Positions 8,443 through 17,193 of a stretch of 62,760 bases of DNA are shown one piece after another. The translations under genes were made by a program, and so were the position numbers. The first letter of the stretch is position 1. Every line of letters starts with the position of its first letter. The notes beneath the pieces were generated by a model. The model was not told the DNA's origin. It ran no database searches and saw only the letters and a program-made list of their open reading frames with translations. This DNA comes from Acidobacteriota bacterium (lineage in GTDB: Bacteria; Acidobacteriota; Blastocatellia; Pyrinomonadales; Pyrinomonadaceae), in NCBI GenBank assembly GCA_018269075.1, contig JAFDVJ010000015.1, positions 1 to 62,760 on the forward strand, given 5' to 3'.

Positions 8443-9345
8443 ATGAGATTGACGGTGGGAAATTTTGCGGCGTTCGTTCTGGTTTTCATCTTGACCGCGC
8501 TCGCTTTCGGGCAGTCGCGCAACAACGCCCGCTCGACCGCCGATCTCGACGGCACGATCCTCACCGTCACCGCAGCGCGCCCCAATTCGACCGACCCGAT
8601 CCGGGTCGAAAATCTGTTTCTTTACGAAAACGGCATCGAGCAGAAGATCCGGAATTTCAGCTTCGACCCGTCGCCCGCGAAGATCGTTCTGCTGATCGAC
8701 AATTCGCAGACCCTCCGCGCCGACGTCGACAGCCTGAAAAAAGCGACGATGGAATTCGCCTACGAAATCTTCGAGGGCGACCAGTTGTTCGTCATCGCCT
8801 ACGACGAAAAACCCGAGATCATTCAGGAATGGACCGACGACGCGAAAAAGCTGGAAACGTCGCTCGCGACCTTTCGCAAGCAGGGAAATCCTTATCTTTT
8901 CGACGCCCTCAGCGCGACCACCAAAGAAGTGCTCGCGCCGCTGATGCCGGGCACGCGCAAGACCGTGATCGTGCTGATCAGCGACGGGCTCGACCGCGGC
9001 AGCAAGACGGCCTTCGATAAGGTGATGGCCGAGATGCAGAATCAGAACATCACCGTTTACACGCTCGACATTCCCGACCGCACCAACGGTGCCTACCGGC
9101 GCAACCAGCCGAAGGCCGCCGAAGTTCTCAAGCAGTTGTCCGAAGGCACCGGCGGGCGGAGCTTTTCGTTCGAAGAACCGCAGGCCGCCGCCAAAGCGAT
9201 CTGCGACGAGCTGCGCAACAATCGCTATCTGCTTTCCTATTTTCCGACCAACACTTCGAGCTACGACGCGCGCCGCGTCTTCCTGCTCGGCCAGGACGGC
9301 ATCAGCCTCCGGACGAAAAACGTCCAGCCGCCCAATATCAAGTGA
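8443..9345 (+). CDS. VWFA-related exported protein
   Basis: A 300-residue protein with a signal peptide (about residues 1-22, ending ALAFGQ) and a von Willebrand A-like domain. The MIDAS-type start KIVLLIDNSQTLRAD (D-x-N-x-S) and the later VLISDGLDRGS support metal-dependent binding. It resembles the VWFA-related proteins common in Acidobacteria. It probably acts outside the inner membrane; the ligand is unknown. The stop codon runs straight into an (ATTTCGG)n array. Confidence 0.83.
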   Translation: MRLTVGNFAAFVLVFILTALAFGQSRNNARSTADLDGTILTVTAARPNSTDPIRVENLFLYENGIEQKIRNFSFDPSPAKIVLLIDNSQTLRADVDSLKKATMEFAYEIFEGDQLFVIAYDEKPEIIQEWTDDAKKLETSLATFRKQGNPYLFDALSATTKEVLAPLMPGTRKTVIVLISDGLDRGSKTAFDKVMAEMQNQNITVYTLDIPDRTNGAYRRNQPKAAEVLKQLSEGTGGRSFSFEEPQAAAKAICDELRNNRYLLSYFPTNTSSYDARRVFLLGQDGISLRTKNVQPPNIK

Positions 9346-9600
9346 TTTCGGATTTCGGATTTCGGATTTCGGATTGGTCTGAGTTTGAGCCGGTTCGGTC
9401 GTCTGCGGCGGTACATTGTTACAGTAAGAATGAAGATAAAAGGCTTTGGAGTTTTCCAATGAAAACGGGCCGTCCTGAATTCCTTTCGCCGAATCCTATC
9501 AGGGCAAACAACGCCGATTTCTCCGATCAAATTTTCCCGAAAAACCGCGGCTTTTTCATCGCGATCAAATCCGAAATCCGAAATCCGAAATCCGAAATCC
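9345..9600. repeat. Inverted pair of (ATTTCGG)n arrays around about 190 bp
   Basis: ATTTCGG units at 9345-9375 face their reverse complement at about 9568-9600. Just inside the left array is GGTCTGAGTTTGAG, the reverse complement of a block also found in the paired elements at 49261 and 56893. The 320-bp gap between the VWA and OmpA genes is thus mostly this element; no gene is supported in it. Confidence 0.85.
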
Positions 9601-9665
9601 CCCTAATTGTGCTAGAATGGTTTTTCCAAGCGTAATTCTGTTTGCAGCCGAAAGGAGATAAAGCC

Positions 9666-10937
9666 GTGAGTGATTCCAAAAAAGTTCCGAGTTTGCCCCC
9701 CGACGATTTTTCCAAGACCGTGCCGAACATTCCCACTCCCGACAGCGGCGGCTCGAGCGATTGGGAAAAAACGAATTACAACGCGAAATTCGCCCCGCAG
9801 CCGCCGGTCGACGACTGGGGGAAAACGGCCGCCAATATTCCGCCGATCAAGGACGAGCCGGATTTTAACAAGACCTATATGCCGGCACCGGGAGCGAAAA
9901 GTCCCGACTGGGGCGTGACCGACGCGAATATCCGCCTGCCGGATCACGATTTCAGCGAAGAACAGAATTTCGCGAAAACGAACTACGGCGCGACCTCGCC
10001 GTTTATTCATCTGCCCGAGGCCGAACGCGCCAAATACCAGAATCTGCCGCCGACGCCGACGCAGGCCGCCGAACAGAAAAAAGAAGAGGAAGAGAAAAAA
10101 GGCGGCGTTCCGAAATGGTTCTGGGCGGCGGCCGGTCTTCTGTCGATGTTCTTTTTCGCGCTGATCGTGATCTTTCTGGTCTACTTTTTCTTCCTGCGCC
10201 CGACCGGTTTCGAGATCGTCATCCAGAGCGCGCCGCCGCGCAGCGAGGTCTGGGTCGACAATACGCGCTGGTCGGTCACCGAAGGCGACGGCACGCTCCG
10301 CGCCAAAGGTTTGAAAGCCAACGAGCTCAAGAAGATCGAGATCCGGCACCCGAACTACACCTGCGACGCCCGCGACATCGAGGGCAAGGACGGCGAAACC
10401 GTGACGATCACGGCCCACTGCACGCAGACCGGCGGCTTTTCGCAGCCCTCGCCGTCGACCAAACCGAACGTCGATCCCAACGACTGCGTGAAGGGCATCA
10501 AGATGGGCGAGATCGAAGAAGCCGAAGGCTGCGCCAATTCCAAGCTCGACGCGCTGCCGGCCGCGCCGAATTTTACGTCCGACCAGCTCGTCGACGCGCT
10601 GAACATCGCGATCATCAACTTCGACAAGGACAAATACAACATCCCGTCCCAGCGGATGAAGTTTCTCCAGCGCGCCGCCGAGTTTATGATGAAGCTGCCC
10701 GACACGACGCAGATCGAGGTCGGCGGGCATACCGACGACCGGAACACGGACGATTACAATATGAAGCTTTCGATCAACCGGGCGAATGCCGTCCGCGATC
10801 AGCTCATCAAATTCGGCGTCAAGCCCGGAATGCTCGTCGCCAAGGGTTACGGCGAGAACAGTCCGAAATTCCCGAACAATTCGGAAGAAAACCGCTTTTT
10901 CAACCGCCGGATCGAGTATAAGGTGCTCCGCCGGTGA
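9666..10937 (+). CDS. OmpA-family protein with central membrane anchor
   Basis: A 423-residue envelope protein. I start it at GTG 9666 because AAGGAGAT precedes it at good spacing. The first 150 residues are Pro/Asn/Asp-rich and cytoplasmic, with repeated DW(E/G)KT(N/A) phrases. A single transmembrane helix (WFWAAAGLLSMFFFALIVIF) follows, then a PEGA-like beta domain (about 205-260). The C-terminal OmpA peptidoglycan-binding domain (IEVGGHTDDRNTDDYNMKLS, then RANAVRDQL) ends with NRRIEYKVL. Topology suggests an inner-membrane anchor gripping peptidoglycan. A perfect palindromic terminator follows. Confidence 0.86.
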   Translation: MSDSKKVPSLPPDDFSKTVPNIPTPDSGGSSDWEKTNYNAKFAPQPPVDDWGKTAANIPPIKDEPDFNKTYMPAPGAKSPDWGVTDANIRLPDHDFSEEQNFAKTNYGATSPFIHLPEAERAKYQNLPPTPTQAAEQKKEEEEKKGGVPKWFWAAAGLLSMFFFALIVIFLVYFFFLRPTGFEIVIQSAPPRSEVWVDNTRWSVTEGDGTLRAKGLKANELKKIEIRHPNYTCDARDIEGKDGETVTITAHCTQTGGFSQPSPSTKPNVDPNDCVKGIKMGEIEEAEGCANSKLDALPAAPNFTSDQLVDALNIAIINFDKDKYNIPSQRMKFLQRAAEFMMKLPDTTQIEVGGHTDDRNTDDYNMKLSINRANAVRDQLIKFGVKPGMLVAKGYGENSPKFPNNSEENRFFNRRIEYKVLRR

Positions 10938-10964
10938 GGTATCGGAATAATCGGAGATTCTTTG

Positions 10965-10990
10965 GCGAGGCCCGAAATTTCGGGCCTCGC
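10965..10990. terminator. Bidirectional palindromic terminator
   Basis: A 26-bp perfect palindrome (GCGAGGCCCGAAA and its reverse complement) lies between the convergent OmpA-like and thyA genes. It is followed by TTTATTT on the plus strand. Confidence 0.8.
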
Positions 10991-10996
10991 TTTATT

Positions 10997-11842
10997 TCAG
11001 ACGGCGACCGGCGCGGCGATCCGGCCGTGTGATTTGTAGCCGACGAGATTCAGATTTTCGTATTTGAAATCGAGCAGTCCCGCCAGTCCTTTGAGATTTT
11101 CCGCGTCCTTGAATTCGAGCTTCGGCAGCGGCAGCGGCTCGCGGCTTAAAAGCTCTTCGACCTGTTCGAGATGGTTCGAATAGATGTGCAGATCGCCGAA
11201 AGTGTGGACGAATTCGCCGACTTCGAGGTCGCAGACGTGCGCGATCATCGCGGTCAGCAGCGCGTAGGAAGAGATGTTGAAGGGCACGCCGAGAAAGGCG
11301 TCGGCGCTCCGCTGGTAAAGCTGGCAGTGAAGCGTTTTTTCGTTTTCGATCTTGAACTGAAACAAGGTGTGACAGGGCGGGAGGTCGACCTTGTTCGCCG
11401 TTTCCGGGTTCCAGCCCGAAACGATCAGCCGGCGCGAATTCGGATTTTTCTCGATCTGCTCGATCAAATCGCGGATCTGGTCGAAACCGTTTTTCTCCGG
11501 GTAATCGCCGCCGAAGCTGCGCCAGAGATAACCGTAAATCGGGCCGAGATCGCCTTCCGCGCGCCCGAACCGCGCCGTATGCTCGGCGGCGGCCCATTCG
11601 GCCCAGATATCGACGCCGCGCGCCCGGAGGTTCTTCTCGTTCGTGTCGCCCGACAAAAACCAGAACAGTTCTTCGGCGACCCACCGAAACGGGACGCGTT
11701 TCGTCGTCACGATCGGAAATCCCGCGCGCAGGTCGTAGCGCGTTTGATAGCCGAAAATCGAGATCGTCCCGACGCCGGTGCGGTCCGAATGGCGCGAGCC
11801 GTTCGCCAGAATATGGCGTAAAAGTTCCTGATACTGTTTCAT
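10997..11842 (-). CDS. thyA: Thymidylate synthase
   Basis: Folate-dependent enzyme that methylates dUMP to dTMP. The 281 residues include the dUMP-binding SRRLIVSGWNP, the catalytic Cys157 in LPPCHTLFQF, QRSADAFLGVPFNISSYA and the late FGDLHIYSNH. It is slightly longer than E. coli ThyA because of a segment near residues 80-100. No folA is adjacent. The ExbD-like gene ends 8 bp upstream on the same strand, so the two may share a transcript. Confidence 0.96.
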   Translation of the reverse strand: MKQYQELLRHILANGSRHSDRTGVGTISIFGYQTRYDLRAGFPIVTTKRVPFRWVAEELFWFLSGDTNEKNLRARGVDIWAEWAAAEHTARFGRAEGDLGPIYGYLWRSFGGDYPEKNGFDQIRDLIEQIEKNPNSRRLIVSGWNPETANKVDLPPCHTLFQFKIENEKTLHCQLYQRSADAFLGVPFNISSYALLTAMIAHVCDLEVGEFVHTFGDLHIYSNHLEQVEELLSREPLPLPKLEFKDAENLKGLAGLLDFKYENLNLVGYKSHGRIAAPVAV

Positions 11843-11850
11843 TCGATATT

Positions 11851-12648
11851 TTAATTGACCGGCAAAACCGGCGCCGGCGATAAATCGTCGATCTGCAGAC
11901 CGATCGGCGTCGCGCCGGCCGTAATGACTTCCTGAATCAACCTGACGACGTCGCCGAATCGGGCGGAAACGGGCGCCTTGACGTAAACGGTCTTTTCGAC
12001 CTCATTGGCGCCGGGACGAAACACGCCGTTTTTCTCGCGATTCTGAAAAACTTCGCGCAGTGTGTCCTTAAGCGGCGCCGGATTTTCAAAGCTGCCGTGT
12101 TCTTCGTTGTTCAAGTAAAGTTTCGAATCGCTGCGCAGATCGACGAGCAGAAAATTCGGATTCGGCCTGATCGTCATATTTTGATCCGGCAAAGCCGGAA
12201 TCATCACGTATTGCCCGCTGCCGACTTCGAGCTTGATCTTTTGCCGCGGCGAAACGCGCAGGGCTTTCACGACCTCGACGACCTGACCGAAGCCAAGCGC
12301 GGCGTCCGCTCTGACGATCGTGATCGGGTCGAGCGGCGCAGCCTTCGACTGACCGTTTTTAAGCGCCGCAAACGCCGTAAAAAATTCCGTCAGGTTCTGA
12401 TTCGACGCCGCATCGCCCAAAGTTTTGTCGAGCTCGGTTTTTTGAACCCGCACCGTCACGCCGGCGTTTTTGTCGACTTCGACGACGAACGCAAAATCCC
12501 TGATCTCCGGCACCGCCTGAACCATTTCGTCGATCAGCGCGGTCGTGTTGCCGGTCTTCCGGCCCGTTTTCGGTTTCTGCGCGTCAACGGCCGCCGCCGC
12601 CGCCAAAATCACCAATAAAAGCCCGACGATTGAAGTCTTAAGTTTCAT
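11851..12648 (-). CDS. Exported protein with two ExbD/TolR-like domains
   Basis: A 265-residue protein with a cleavable-looking signal peptide (MKLKTSIVGLLLVILAAAAA...VDAQ). Two segments resemble the periplasmic part of ExbD/TolR. The first (about 40-150) ends IVRADAALGFGQVVEVVKAL. The second (about 165-255) holds NFLLVDLRSDSKLYLNNEEH and VYVKAPVSARFGDVVRLIQE. True ExbD is held by one uncleaved N-terminal helix with a key Asp, absent here, and no exbB is adjacent. It therefore probably is not a proton-driven stator part. The fold assignment is inference from pattern. Confidence 0.65.
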   Translation of the reverse strand: MKLKTSIVGLLLVILAAAAAVDAQKPKTGRKTGNTTALIDEMVQAVPEIRDFAFVVEVDKNAGVTVRVQKTELDKTLGDAASNQNLTEFFTAFAALKNGQSKAAPLDPITIVRADAALGFGQVVEVVKALRVSPRQKIKLEVGSGQYVMIPALPDQNMTIRPNPNFLLVDLRSDSKLYLNNEEHGSFENPAPLKDTLREVFQNREKNGVFRPGANEVEKTVYVKAPVSARFGDVVRLIQEVITAGATPIGLQIDDLSPAPVLPVN

Positions 12649-12722
12649 AGTGTTTTTTCCTAATTTTCGGTTGCTAGAATTTTCAACTTAAAGTTACCAT
12701 ATTTGAACGGGAATTGAGAATT

Positions 12723-13199
12723 ATGAAAAACAAACTCGAAGTCAGCTTTAACAGCCCGCAGTGCGGCTGGATGTCGATCGGTTTTTCGGACGGCCGGAAC
12801 GAATTTCATACGACGACCGCGCACGCGCCGCACCGGAGCGCGCTGCCCGAGCTGCTGCGGATTCTCTGCAATCTGCTCGACGCGGAAACGGCCGCCGACG
12901 AGTACGTTCTGCGATGGAACCGGAACCCCGAGGAATTCGATTTCCGCTTCGTCCGGATGAACGAAGAAATTCTGCTCGAGATCTACCAGTTTCCGTCCGA
13001 AGCGCGTCTCGAACCGGAACGCGAGCTTGTTTATTCGTTTCGCGGCGGCCTGCACGACGTCTGCGCGGCGTTTTACGAAACCTTCGCCCAGCTTCACGAA
13101 GACCGCGACACCGACGAATTCGAATTCAACTGGCACCAGCCGTTTCCGTTCGCCGAATTCGAAAATTTTAAATCCAAAATCGAAACCGTGCGAATCTGA
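12723..13199 (+). CDS. Hypothetical protein, acidic
   Basis: 158 residues from ATG 12723; a TTG at 12714 would add three. I do not recognise the family. It is soluble-looking and acidic, with many aromatic residues, and ends in a run rich in D, E, F and W (DTDEFEFNWHQPFPF). It has no signal peptide or membrane helix. The next gene starts 20 bp downstream with a strong ribosome binding site, so the two are probably one operon. Confidence 0.7.
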   Translation: MKNKLEVSFNSPQCGWMSIGFSDGRNEFHTTTAHAPHRSALPELLRILCNLLDAETAADEYVLRWNRNPEEFDFRFVRMNEEILLEIYQFPSEARLEPERELVYSFRGGLHDVCAAFYETFAQLHEDRDTDEFEFNWHQPFPFAEFENFKSKIETVRI

Positions 13200-13218
13200 C
13201 TCGTAAGGAGGCGAATTC

Positions 13219-13884
13219 GTGAAAAAAATCTTATTGAAAATCGGGTTCGCGACACTGCTCGCCGGCGCCGCGCTGGCCGGCTGGATCGCTTACGATCTTT
13301 ACACGCCGCAAAAAACCGACATCCGCGAGTTCGACCCGGACGAGGTCGCGCGGCTCGACACGGCGATGTGGCGCTCGTATTATTCCCGCGAACGGCTCAA
13401 GCTCTATTCCCAACTGACCGAACTTCTCGAAAAACAGTACCGGCTCAATTTCTGGCAGCGACAGCTCGTCGCCTTTTACGCCGCGAAGGCGACCTTTACC
13501 TTCAAGGACGGAAAATCGCGCGCCGACTACGAAAAGGCGCTCCCCGATCTCGAAAAATTCTACGGCGAGCTCCGCGCCGTCAGCACGACCGAGTTCGACG
13601 CGAATCAGGCCGCGCGGCTCGAGCTCGAATGGTGGATCGTCCATCGCCAACGCGCCCAATACCGCGACGGCGATCTGGCCGACGCGCTCGCCGCGACGGC
13701 CGCCGCCGTTTACAACCGGCCGAAGGAAGATTTTCTCGAACACGGGCGGCTGCGCGCCGCCGCGATGACGATCCGCGACACCGCCGCCGAACAGGGCGGC
13801 GTGACCGAGGAAGACTGGCGGAAAATCGATCTGCTGCTGCACGAATCGTGGCGTTCCTTGCATCGGGCCGTTAATCCAAAATAA
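13219..13884 (+). CDS. Hypothetical membrane-anchored protein
   Basis: 221 residues from GTG 13219, preceded by TAAGGAGG at ideal spacing, which fixes the start. An N-terminal helix (KIGFATLLAGAALAGWIAYD) anchors it. The rest is helical and rich in charged and aromatic residues (FWQRQLVAFYAAKATFTF, LELEWWIVHRQRAQY), probably on the periplasmic side. No known family is recognised. Confidence 0.75.
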   Translation: MKKILLKIGFATLLAGAALAGWIAYDLYTPQKTDIREFDPDEVARLDTAMWRSYYSRERLKLYSQLTELLEKQYRLNFWQRQLVAFYAAKATFTFKDGKSRADYEKALPDLEKFYGELRAVSTTEFDANQAARLELEWWIVHRQRAQYRDGDLADALAATAAAVYNRPKEDFLEHGRLRAAAMTIRDTAAEQGGVTEEDWRKIDLLLHESWRSLHRAVNPK

Positions 13885-13963
13885 AATTGACCTGCGCTTA
13901 AGAGATTCACGAATTGAGAAATCGCGCCGCATCGTGTATTTTGTCTTATTCGCCGGTTTTAAA

Positions 13964-14956
13964 ATGAAGGAAAAGCTTTTAAGTTTACTCGCCTGTCCGT
14001 CGTGCGGCGGCGATATTTTGCTGGCCTACGCGAGCAAATACGAGGAAAAGGAAATCATCGAAGCGATCTTGTCGTGCCGCAAATGCTCGCGCGAATACAA
14101 GGTCACGCGCGGCATCCCGCGGTTCGCCGATCTCGACAAGATCGAGCAGGACAAGGCCGAGACGGCCGAGAATTTCGGCTGGCAGTGGACGCATTTCACG
14201 CAGGAAGACGAAAAATACGCCGACCAGTTTTTGGGCTGGATGCAGCCCGTCAAGCCCGATTATTTCAAGGACAAGATCGTTCTCGAAGGCGGCTGCGGCA
14301 AGGGCCGCCACACGTCGCTCGCCGCCAACTGGGGCGCGAAGGAAGTCGTCGGCATCGATCTTTCGATCGCCGTCGAATCGGCTTTTCAGGCGACGCGGCA
14401 CCTGCCGAACGTCCATATTGTGCAGGCCGACATCTTCAAGCTGCCGCTCAAAAAAGCGTTCGATTTCGCGTTTTCGGTCGGCGTCCTCCATCACACGCCC
14501 GACCCGAAAAAATCCTTCCTCTCGCTCGCCTCGAAGGTCAAAAAAGGCGGCGCGGTCTCGGCCTGGGTTTACGGCGCGGAAAACAACGAGTGGATCACGA
14601 AATACGTCAATCCGATCCGCGAGGGCTTTACGTCGAAGATCAACCAGCCGACGCTTTATCAACTGTCGAAACTGCCGACGCTCGGCGTTTTTCTCGCTTC
14701 GAAGCTGATCTACAAGCCGCTCAACAAGGGCGCGAAGCCGCTCGCGAGCCGGCTTTTTTATAACGATTATTTTAATCATCTCGGGACGTTCGGCTGGCGC
14801 GAGCAGCACAACATCGTCTTCGACCACCTCGTCGCGCCGACCGCGTTTTACATCGCGCGCGAGGACTTCGAATCGTGGTGGAAGGAAATCGGCGCCGAGG
14901 ACGTGAAAATTATCTGGCATAATCAAAACTCGTGGTGCGGGTTCGGTAAATTATGA
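13964..14956 (+). CDS. SAM-dependent methyltransferase with Trm112-like zinc domain
   Basis: 330 residues from ATG 13964; the extra 10 residues from GTG 13934 do not fit the domain start. An N-terminal Trm112-like zinc segment (MKEKLLSLLACPSCGGD, then LSCRKCSREY) precedes a class I methyltransferase fold. That fold has glycine motif LEGGCGKGRHTSLAA, acidic GIDLS and a late SVGVLHHTPDP. Such proteins often modify lipids, glycans or small molecules; the substrate is unknown. Its stop overlaps the next start by ATGA, so the two are translationally coupled. Confidence 0.85.
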   Translation: MKEKLLSLLACPSCGGDILLAYASKYEEKEIIEAILSCRKCSREYKVTRGIPRFADLDKIEQDKAETAENFGWQWTHFTQEDEKYADQFLGWMQPVKPDYFKDKIVLEGGCGKGRHTSLAANWGAKEVVGIDLSIAVESAFQATRHLPNVHIVQADIFKLPLKKAFDFAFSVGVLHHTPDPKKSFLSLASKVKKGGAVSAWVYGAENNEWITKYVNPIREGFTSKINQPTLYQLSKLPTLGVFLASKLIYKPLNKGAKPLASRLFYNDYFNHLGTFGWREQHNIVFDHLVAPTAFYIAREDFESWWKEIGAEDVKIIWHNQNSWCGFGKL

Positions 14957-15594
14957 AATTCGACAAAGGAATCAAGAAAAAATATCGGCAGGCGATCGAG
15001 GAATCGTTTCAGACGATTATGGAAAAGGGCAACGACCGGCACCGGCGGACGATGAAGCTGATTCTCGATTCGAAGATGCTCGTCCGCGTGCAGCCCGTCA
15101 AGGACATCAACGGCTCGGGCATCACCGGCGCGATCGACGTCGGACGGCTCAACGACCGGATCGAATCCGAGCGGCTGAGCCTCAACGAAGCGTTCGGCGA
15201 GATTTATATCTCGATCGCCGAGGAAACGATCGACACCGGTTTTCAGCGCGGCTGTCAGGGAACTTTCGCCCACGAAAACCAGCACGCGCACGATTTCGCG
15301 CAGACGATCGAGAGCATCTCCAACGCCGACGTCAATCCGCTGAGCGTCTTCAATCCGAATCTTTACGAGCTCGAATGGGAAGCGCATCTCGCCGCCGGCG
15401 AATACGCGCTGCAGATCGGCTCGCCGGAATTTCTCGACGAAGGCGTCACGCTGATGATCCTCGGCCGCGGCGAAACCGGCTGTTTCGTCGACCACGACGG
15501 CATCCGCCGCCGGCTGAAGGAAAGCTACGGGATGGAGCTCGGCGGCAACGTCGGCCCGCTCGCCAGCCAGATGCTCGGCCTCAGAGACAGATAA
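14953..15594 (+). CDS. Putative zinc-dependent peptidase (HExxH protein)
   Basis: 213 residues, overlapping the upstream methyltransferase by 4 nt. The segment GTFAHENQHAHDFAQ contains HENQH, a HExxH zinc-binding motif. A glutamate-rich helix follows (YELEWEAHLAAGEYAL) that could give the third ligand, as in gluzincin-type enzymes. There is no signal peptide, so it is probably cytoplasmic. I do not recognise the family; activity is inferred from the motif only. Translational coupling suggests it works with the methyltransferase. Confidence 0.65.
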   Translation: MKFDKGIKKKYRQAIEESFQTIMEKGNDRHRRTMKLILDSKMLVRVQPVKDINGSGITGAIDVGRLNDRIESERLSLNEAFGEIYISIAEETIDTGFQRGCQGTFAHENQHAHDFAQTIESISNADVNPLSVFNPNLYELEWEAHLAAGEYALQIGSPEFLDEGVTLMILGRGETGCFVDHDGIRRRLKESYGMELGGNVGPLASQMLGLRDR

Positions 15595-15624
15595 GCGGAT
15601 GTCGGATGTCGGAATTTTTGAAGG

Positions 15625-15654
15625 AGCGGTGTAAACGAAAGACGCCGCTTTTTT
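15625..15654 (+). terminator. Intrinsic terminator
   Basis: An 8-bp stem (AGCGGTGT, 15625-15632; ACGCCGCT, 15642-15649) with one G-T pair and a 9-nt loop is followed by six T's. It closes the methyltransferase/HExxH operon. Confidence 0.8.
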
Positions 15655-15716
15655 ATTGCCCGCAGATTTGATAAATTACGCTTACCGCTTTTCTCAGAAA
15701 GAGCGTCGGATGGAAT

Positions 15717-16481
15717 ATGAGTACGGCTTTACCGCAGGAAATGCAGCAGCACACCTACGCGATTATGAATCGCGTCGAGGATTCGCACTGGTGGTTCGTC
15801 GGCCGCCGCGCGATTCTCGAGAGCTTTATGCAGCGGATCGTTTCCGGCATCCCGCAGCCGGCAGCCGAGATCCGCATTCTCGACGTCGGCTGCGGAACCG
15901 GCGCGAATCTCGAAATGCTCGCGAAATTCGGCGCGTCCGAAGGCGTCGACGTCTCGGACGACGCGCTCGAATTCTGCCGCGCAAAAGGCCTCAAAGTTCA
16001 TAAAGGCCTCGCCGAAGAGCTGCCGTTCGCGGACGAAAGCTTCGAGGTCGTGACCGCGCTCGACGTCGTCGAGCATCTCGACGACGACGTCGCCGGCCTC
16101 CGGGAAATGTTCCGCGTCCTCAAAAAAGGCGGCAAATCGCTGATCTTCGTGCCCGCGTTTATGTGGCTCTGGGGCGTCCAGGACGACATCTCCAATCACC
16201 GCATCCGCTACACCCGCAAACAGATCGTCGAACGGCTGGAAAAAGCCGGCTTCACGGTCGAGCGCGCGACCTACGCCAACTGGACGTTTTTCGCGCCGAT
16301 CCTCGCCGGCCGGACGATTATGAAGCTCACCGGCCTCAAACCCGAATCCGAAAACAACGTCAACGTTTCGGCGCTCAACGGCTTTTTCGGCAAGATCTTC
16401 AGTTCGGAAAAATTCTGGCTCAAAAACTTCGATTTCCCGTTCGGCGTCTCGATCGTCATCGTCGCCGGCAAAAACAAATAA
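15717..16481 (+). CDS. Class I SAM-dependent methyltransferase
   Basis: 254 residues. The N-terminal segment RVEDSHWWFVGRRAIL is typical of methyltransferases found near glycan and lipid genes. The SAM site is clear: ILDVGCGTGANLEMLAKF, then GVDVSDDALEF, ALDVVEHLDDD and FRVLKKGG. A hydrophobic stretch (YANWTFFAPILAGRTI) near residues 195-210 suggests membrane association. The substrate is unknown. The stop is followed within 3 bp by the repeat block. Confidence 0.85.
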   Translation: MSTALPQEMQQHTYAIMNRVEDSHWWFVGRRAILESFMQRIVSGIPQPAAEIRILDVGCGTGANLEMLAKFGASEGVDVSDDALEFCRAKGLKVHKGLAEELPFADESFEVVTALDVVEHLDDDVAGLREMFRVLKKGGKSLIFVPAFMWLWGVQDDISNHRIRYTRKQIVERLEKAGFTVERATYANWTFFAPILAGRTIMKLTGLKPESENNVNVSALNGFFGKIFSSEKFWLKNFDFPFGVSIVIVAGKNK

Positions 16482-16483
16482 AC

Positions 16484-16513
16484 GGATTTCGGATTTCGGA
16501 TTTCGGATTTCGG
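16484..16513. repeat. (ATTTCGG)n array, interrupted by a MITE-like element
   Basis: Four units of ATTTCGG lie directly before the inverted-repeat element at 16514. TTCGGATTTTTCG resumes directly after that element at 16703, as if the element had inserted into the array. Confidence 0.8.
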
Positions 16514-16702
16514 ATCATTACTGTTAAAAGGATTGAATGAGTTTTGAATAATTGGGTTAATAGGACGCGGATGAACGCGGATTTGGCGGATTTTCGCGGA
16601 TAACTTTAAAATAAATCCGCGTTCATCCGCTGAATCCGCGTTTGTCCGCGTCCTATTAAACGAACAAAAATCTGAATTGCCGATCTTTTTAACAGTAATG
16701 AT
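16514..16702. mobile_element. MITE-like element A, copy 1
   Basis: 189 bp with perfect 16-bp terminal inverted repeats (ATCATTACTGTTAAAA at 16514-16529; reverse complement at 16687-16702). The inside is itself a large imperfect palindrome, with TAGGACGCGGA (16561-16571) facing TCCGCGTCCTA (16645-16655) and several CGCGGAT phrases. It has no coding capacity. A second copy is at 60177. Confidence 0.85.
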
Positions 16703-16745
16703 TTCGGATTTTTCGAGATCGGGGCGGTCTGGCTTTTTTGAGGGG

Positions 16746-16934
16746 TTATAGTGTGTCACACAACTTGTTGGAATAATTAGTGTTAAGCCCGCGGCCGGCT
16801 CTTAAATCAGCCACTCAAACACACGAAAAAACACGAAAGAAATTTAGTGTTTTTAGTGTGTTTAGTGGAAGACCGAAAAAGCCAACGCGACCGGAATCGA
16901 CGCTTTTTCCAATCAGTTTTGTCACTAACGATAA
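16746..16934. mobile_element. MITE-like element B, copy 1
   Basis: 189 bp with imperfect terminal inverted repeats. The left end is TTATAGTGTGTCACACAACT and continues TGTTGGAA. The right end, read backwards, is TTATCGTTAGTGACAAAACT followed by GATTGGAA. Inside are CACGAAAAAACACGAAAG and TTTAGTGTTTTTAGTGTG. No gene. A copy of exactly the same length but opposite orientation is at 60361. Confidence 0.85.
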
Positions 16935-17193
16935 ACGATATGCGGCGTTCGTAAACCATATCCGTAATGCGTCCGGTCGGCGGCGGCGCGGTGTGCGGTC
17001 GGGAGCGGCGATTTTAAATCGTTGACCGTGTTGGGCGAACCGGTTTTCGGTTTCCGACCGCGGCCGCCCACGCCGCAAAATGGCACGCGGCTTGCGGTTT
17101 TCCTCCTTATCACAACGAGCTTTTCTTTGTGTAATAAACGAGCACGGATTTTGAAACAAAACCGTGCAGCAAAATTACGAGTAGGGGGAAATT
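16935..17193. other. Intergenic region before the Arg/Tyr-rich protein gene
   Basis: The remaining 259 bp of a 712-bp gene-free stretch. It is AT-richer near its right end and must hold the promoter of the gene at 17194, but I see no -35/-10 pair I would defend. Open frames here look random. Confidence 0.4.

Noticed and set aside
9342..9635. 97-residue open frames between the VWA and OmpA genes
   Set aside because: Their translation is dominated by the repeat phrases and they lack a ribosome binding site.
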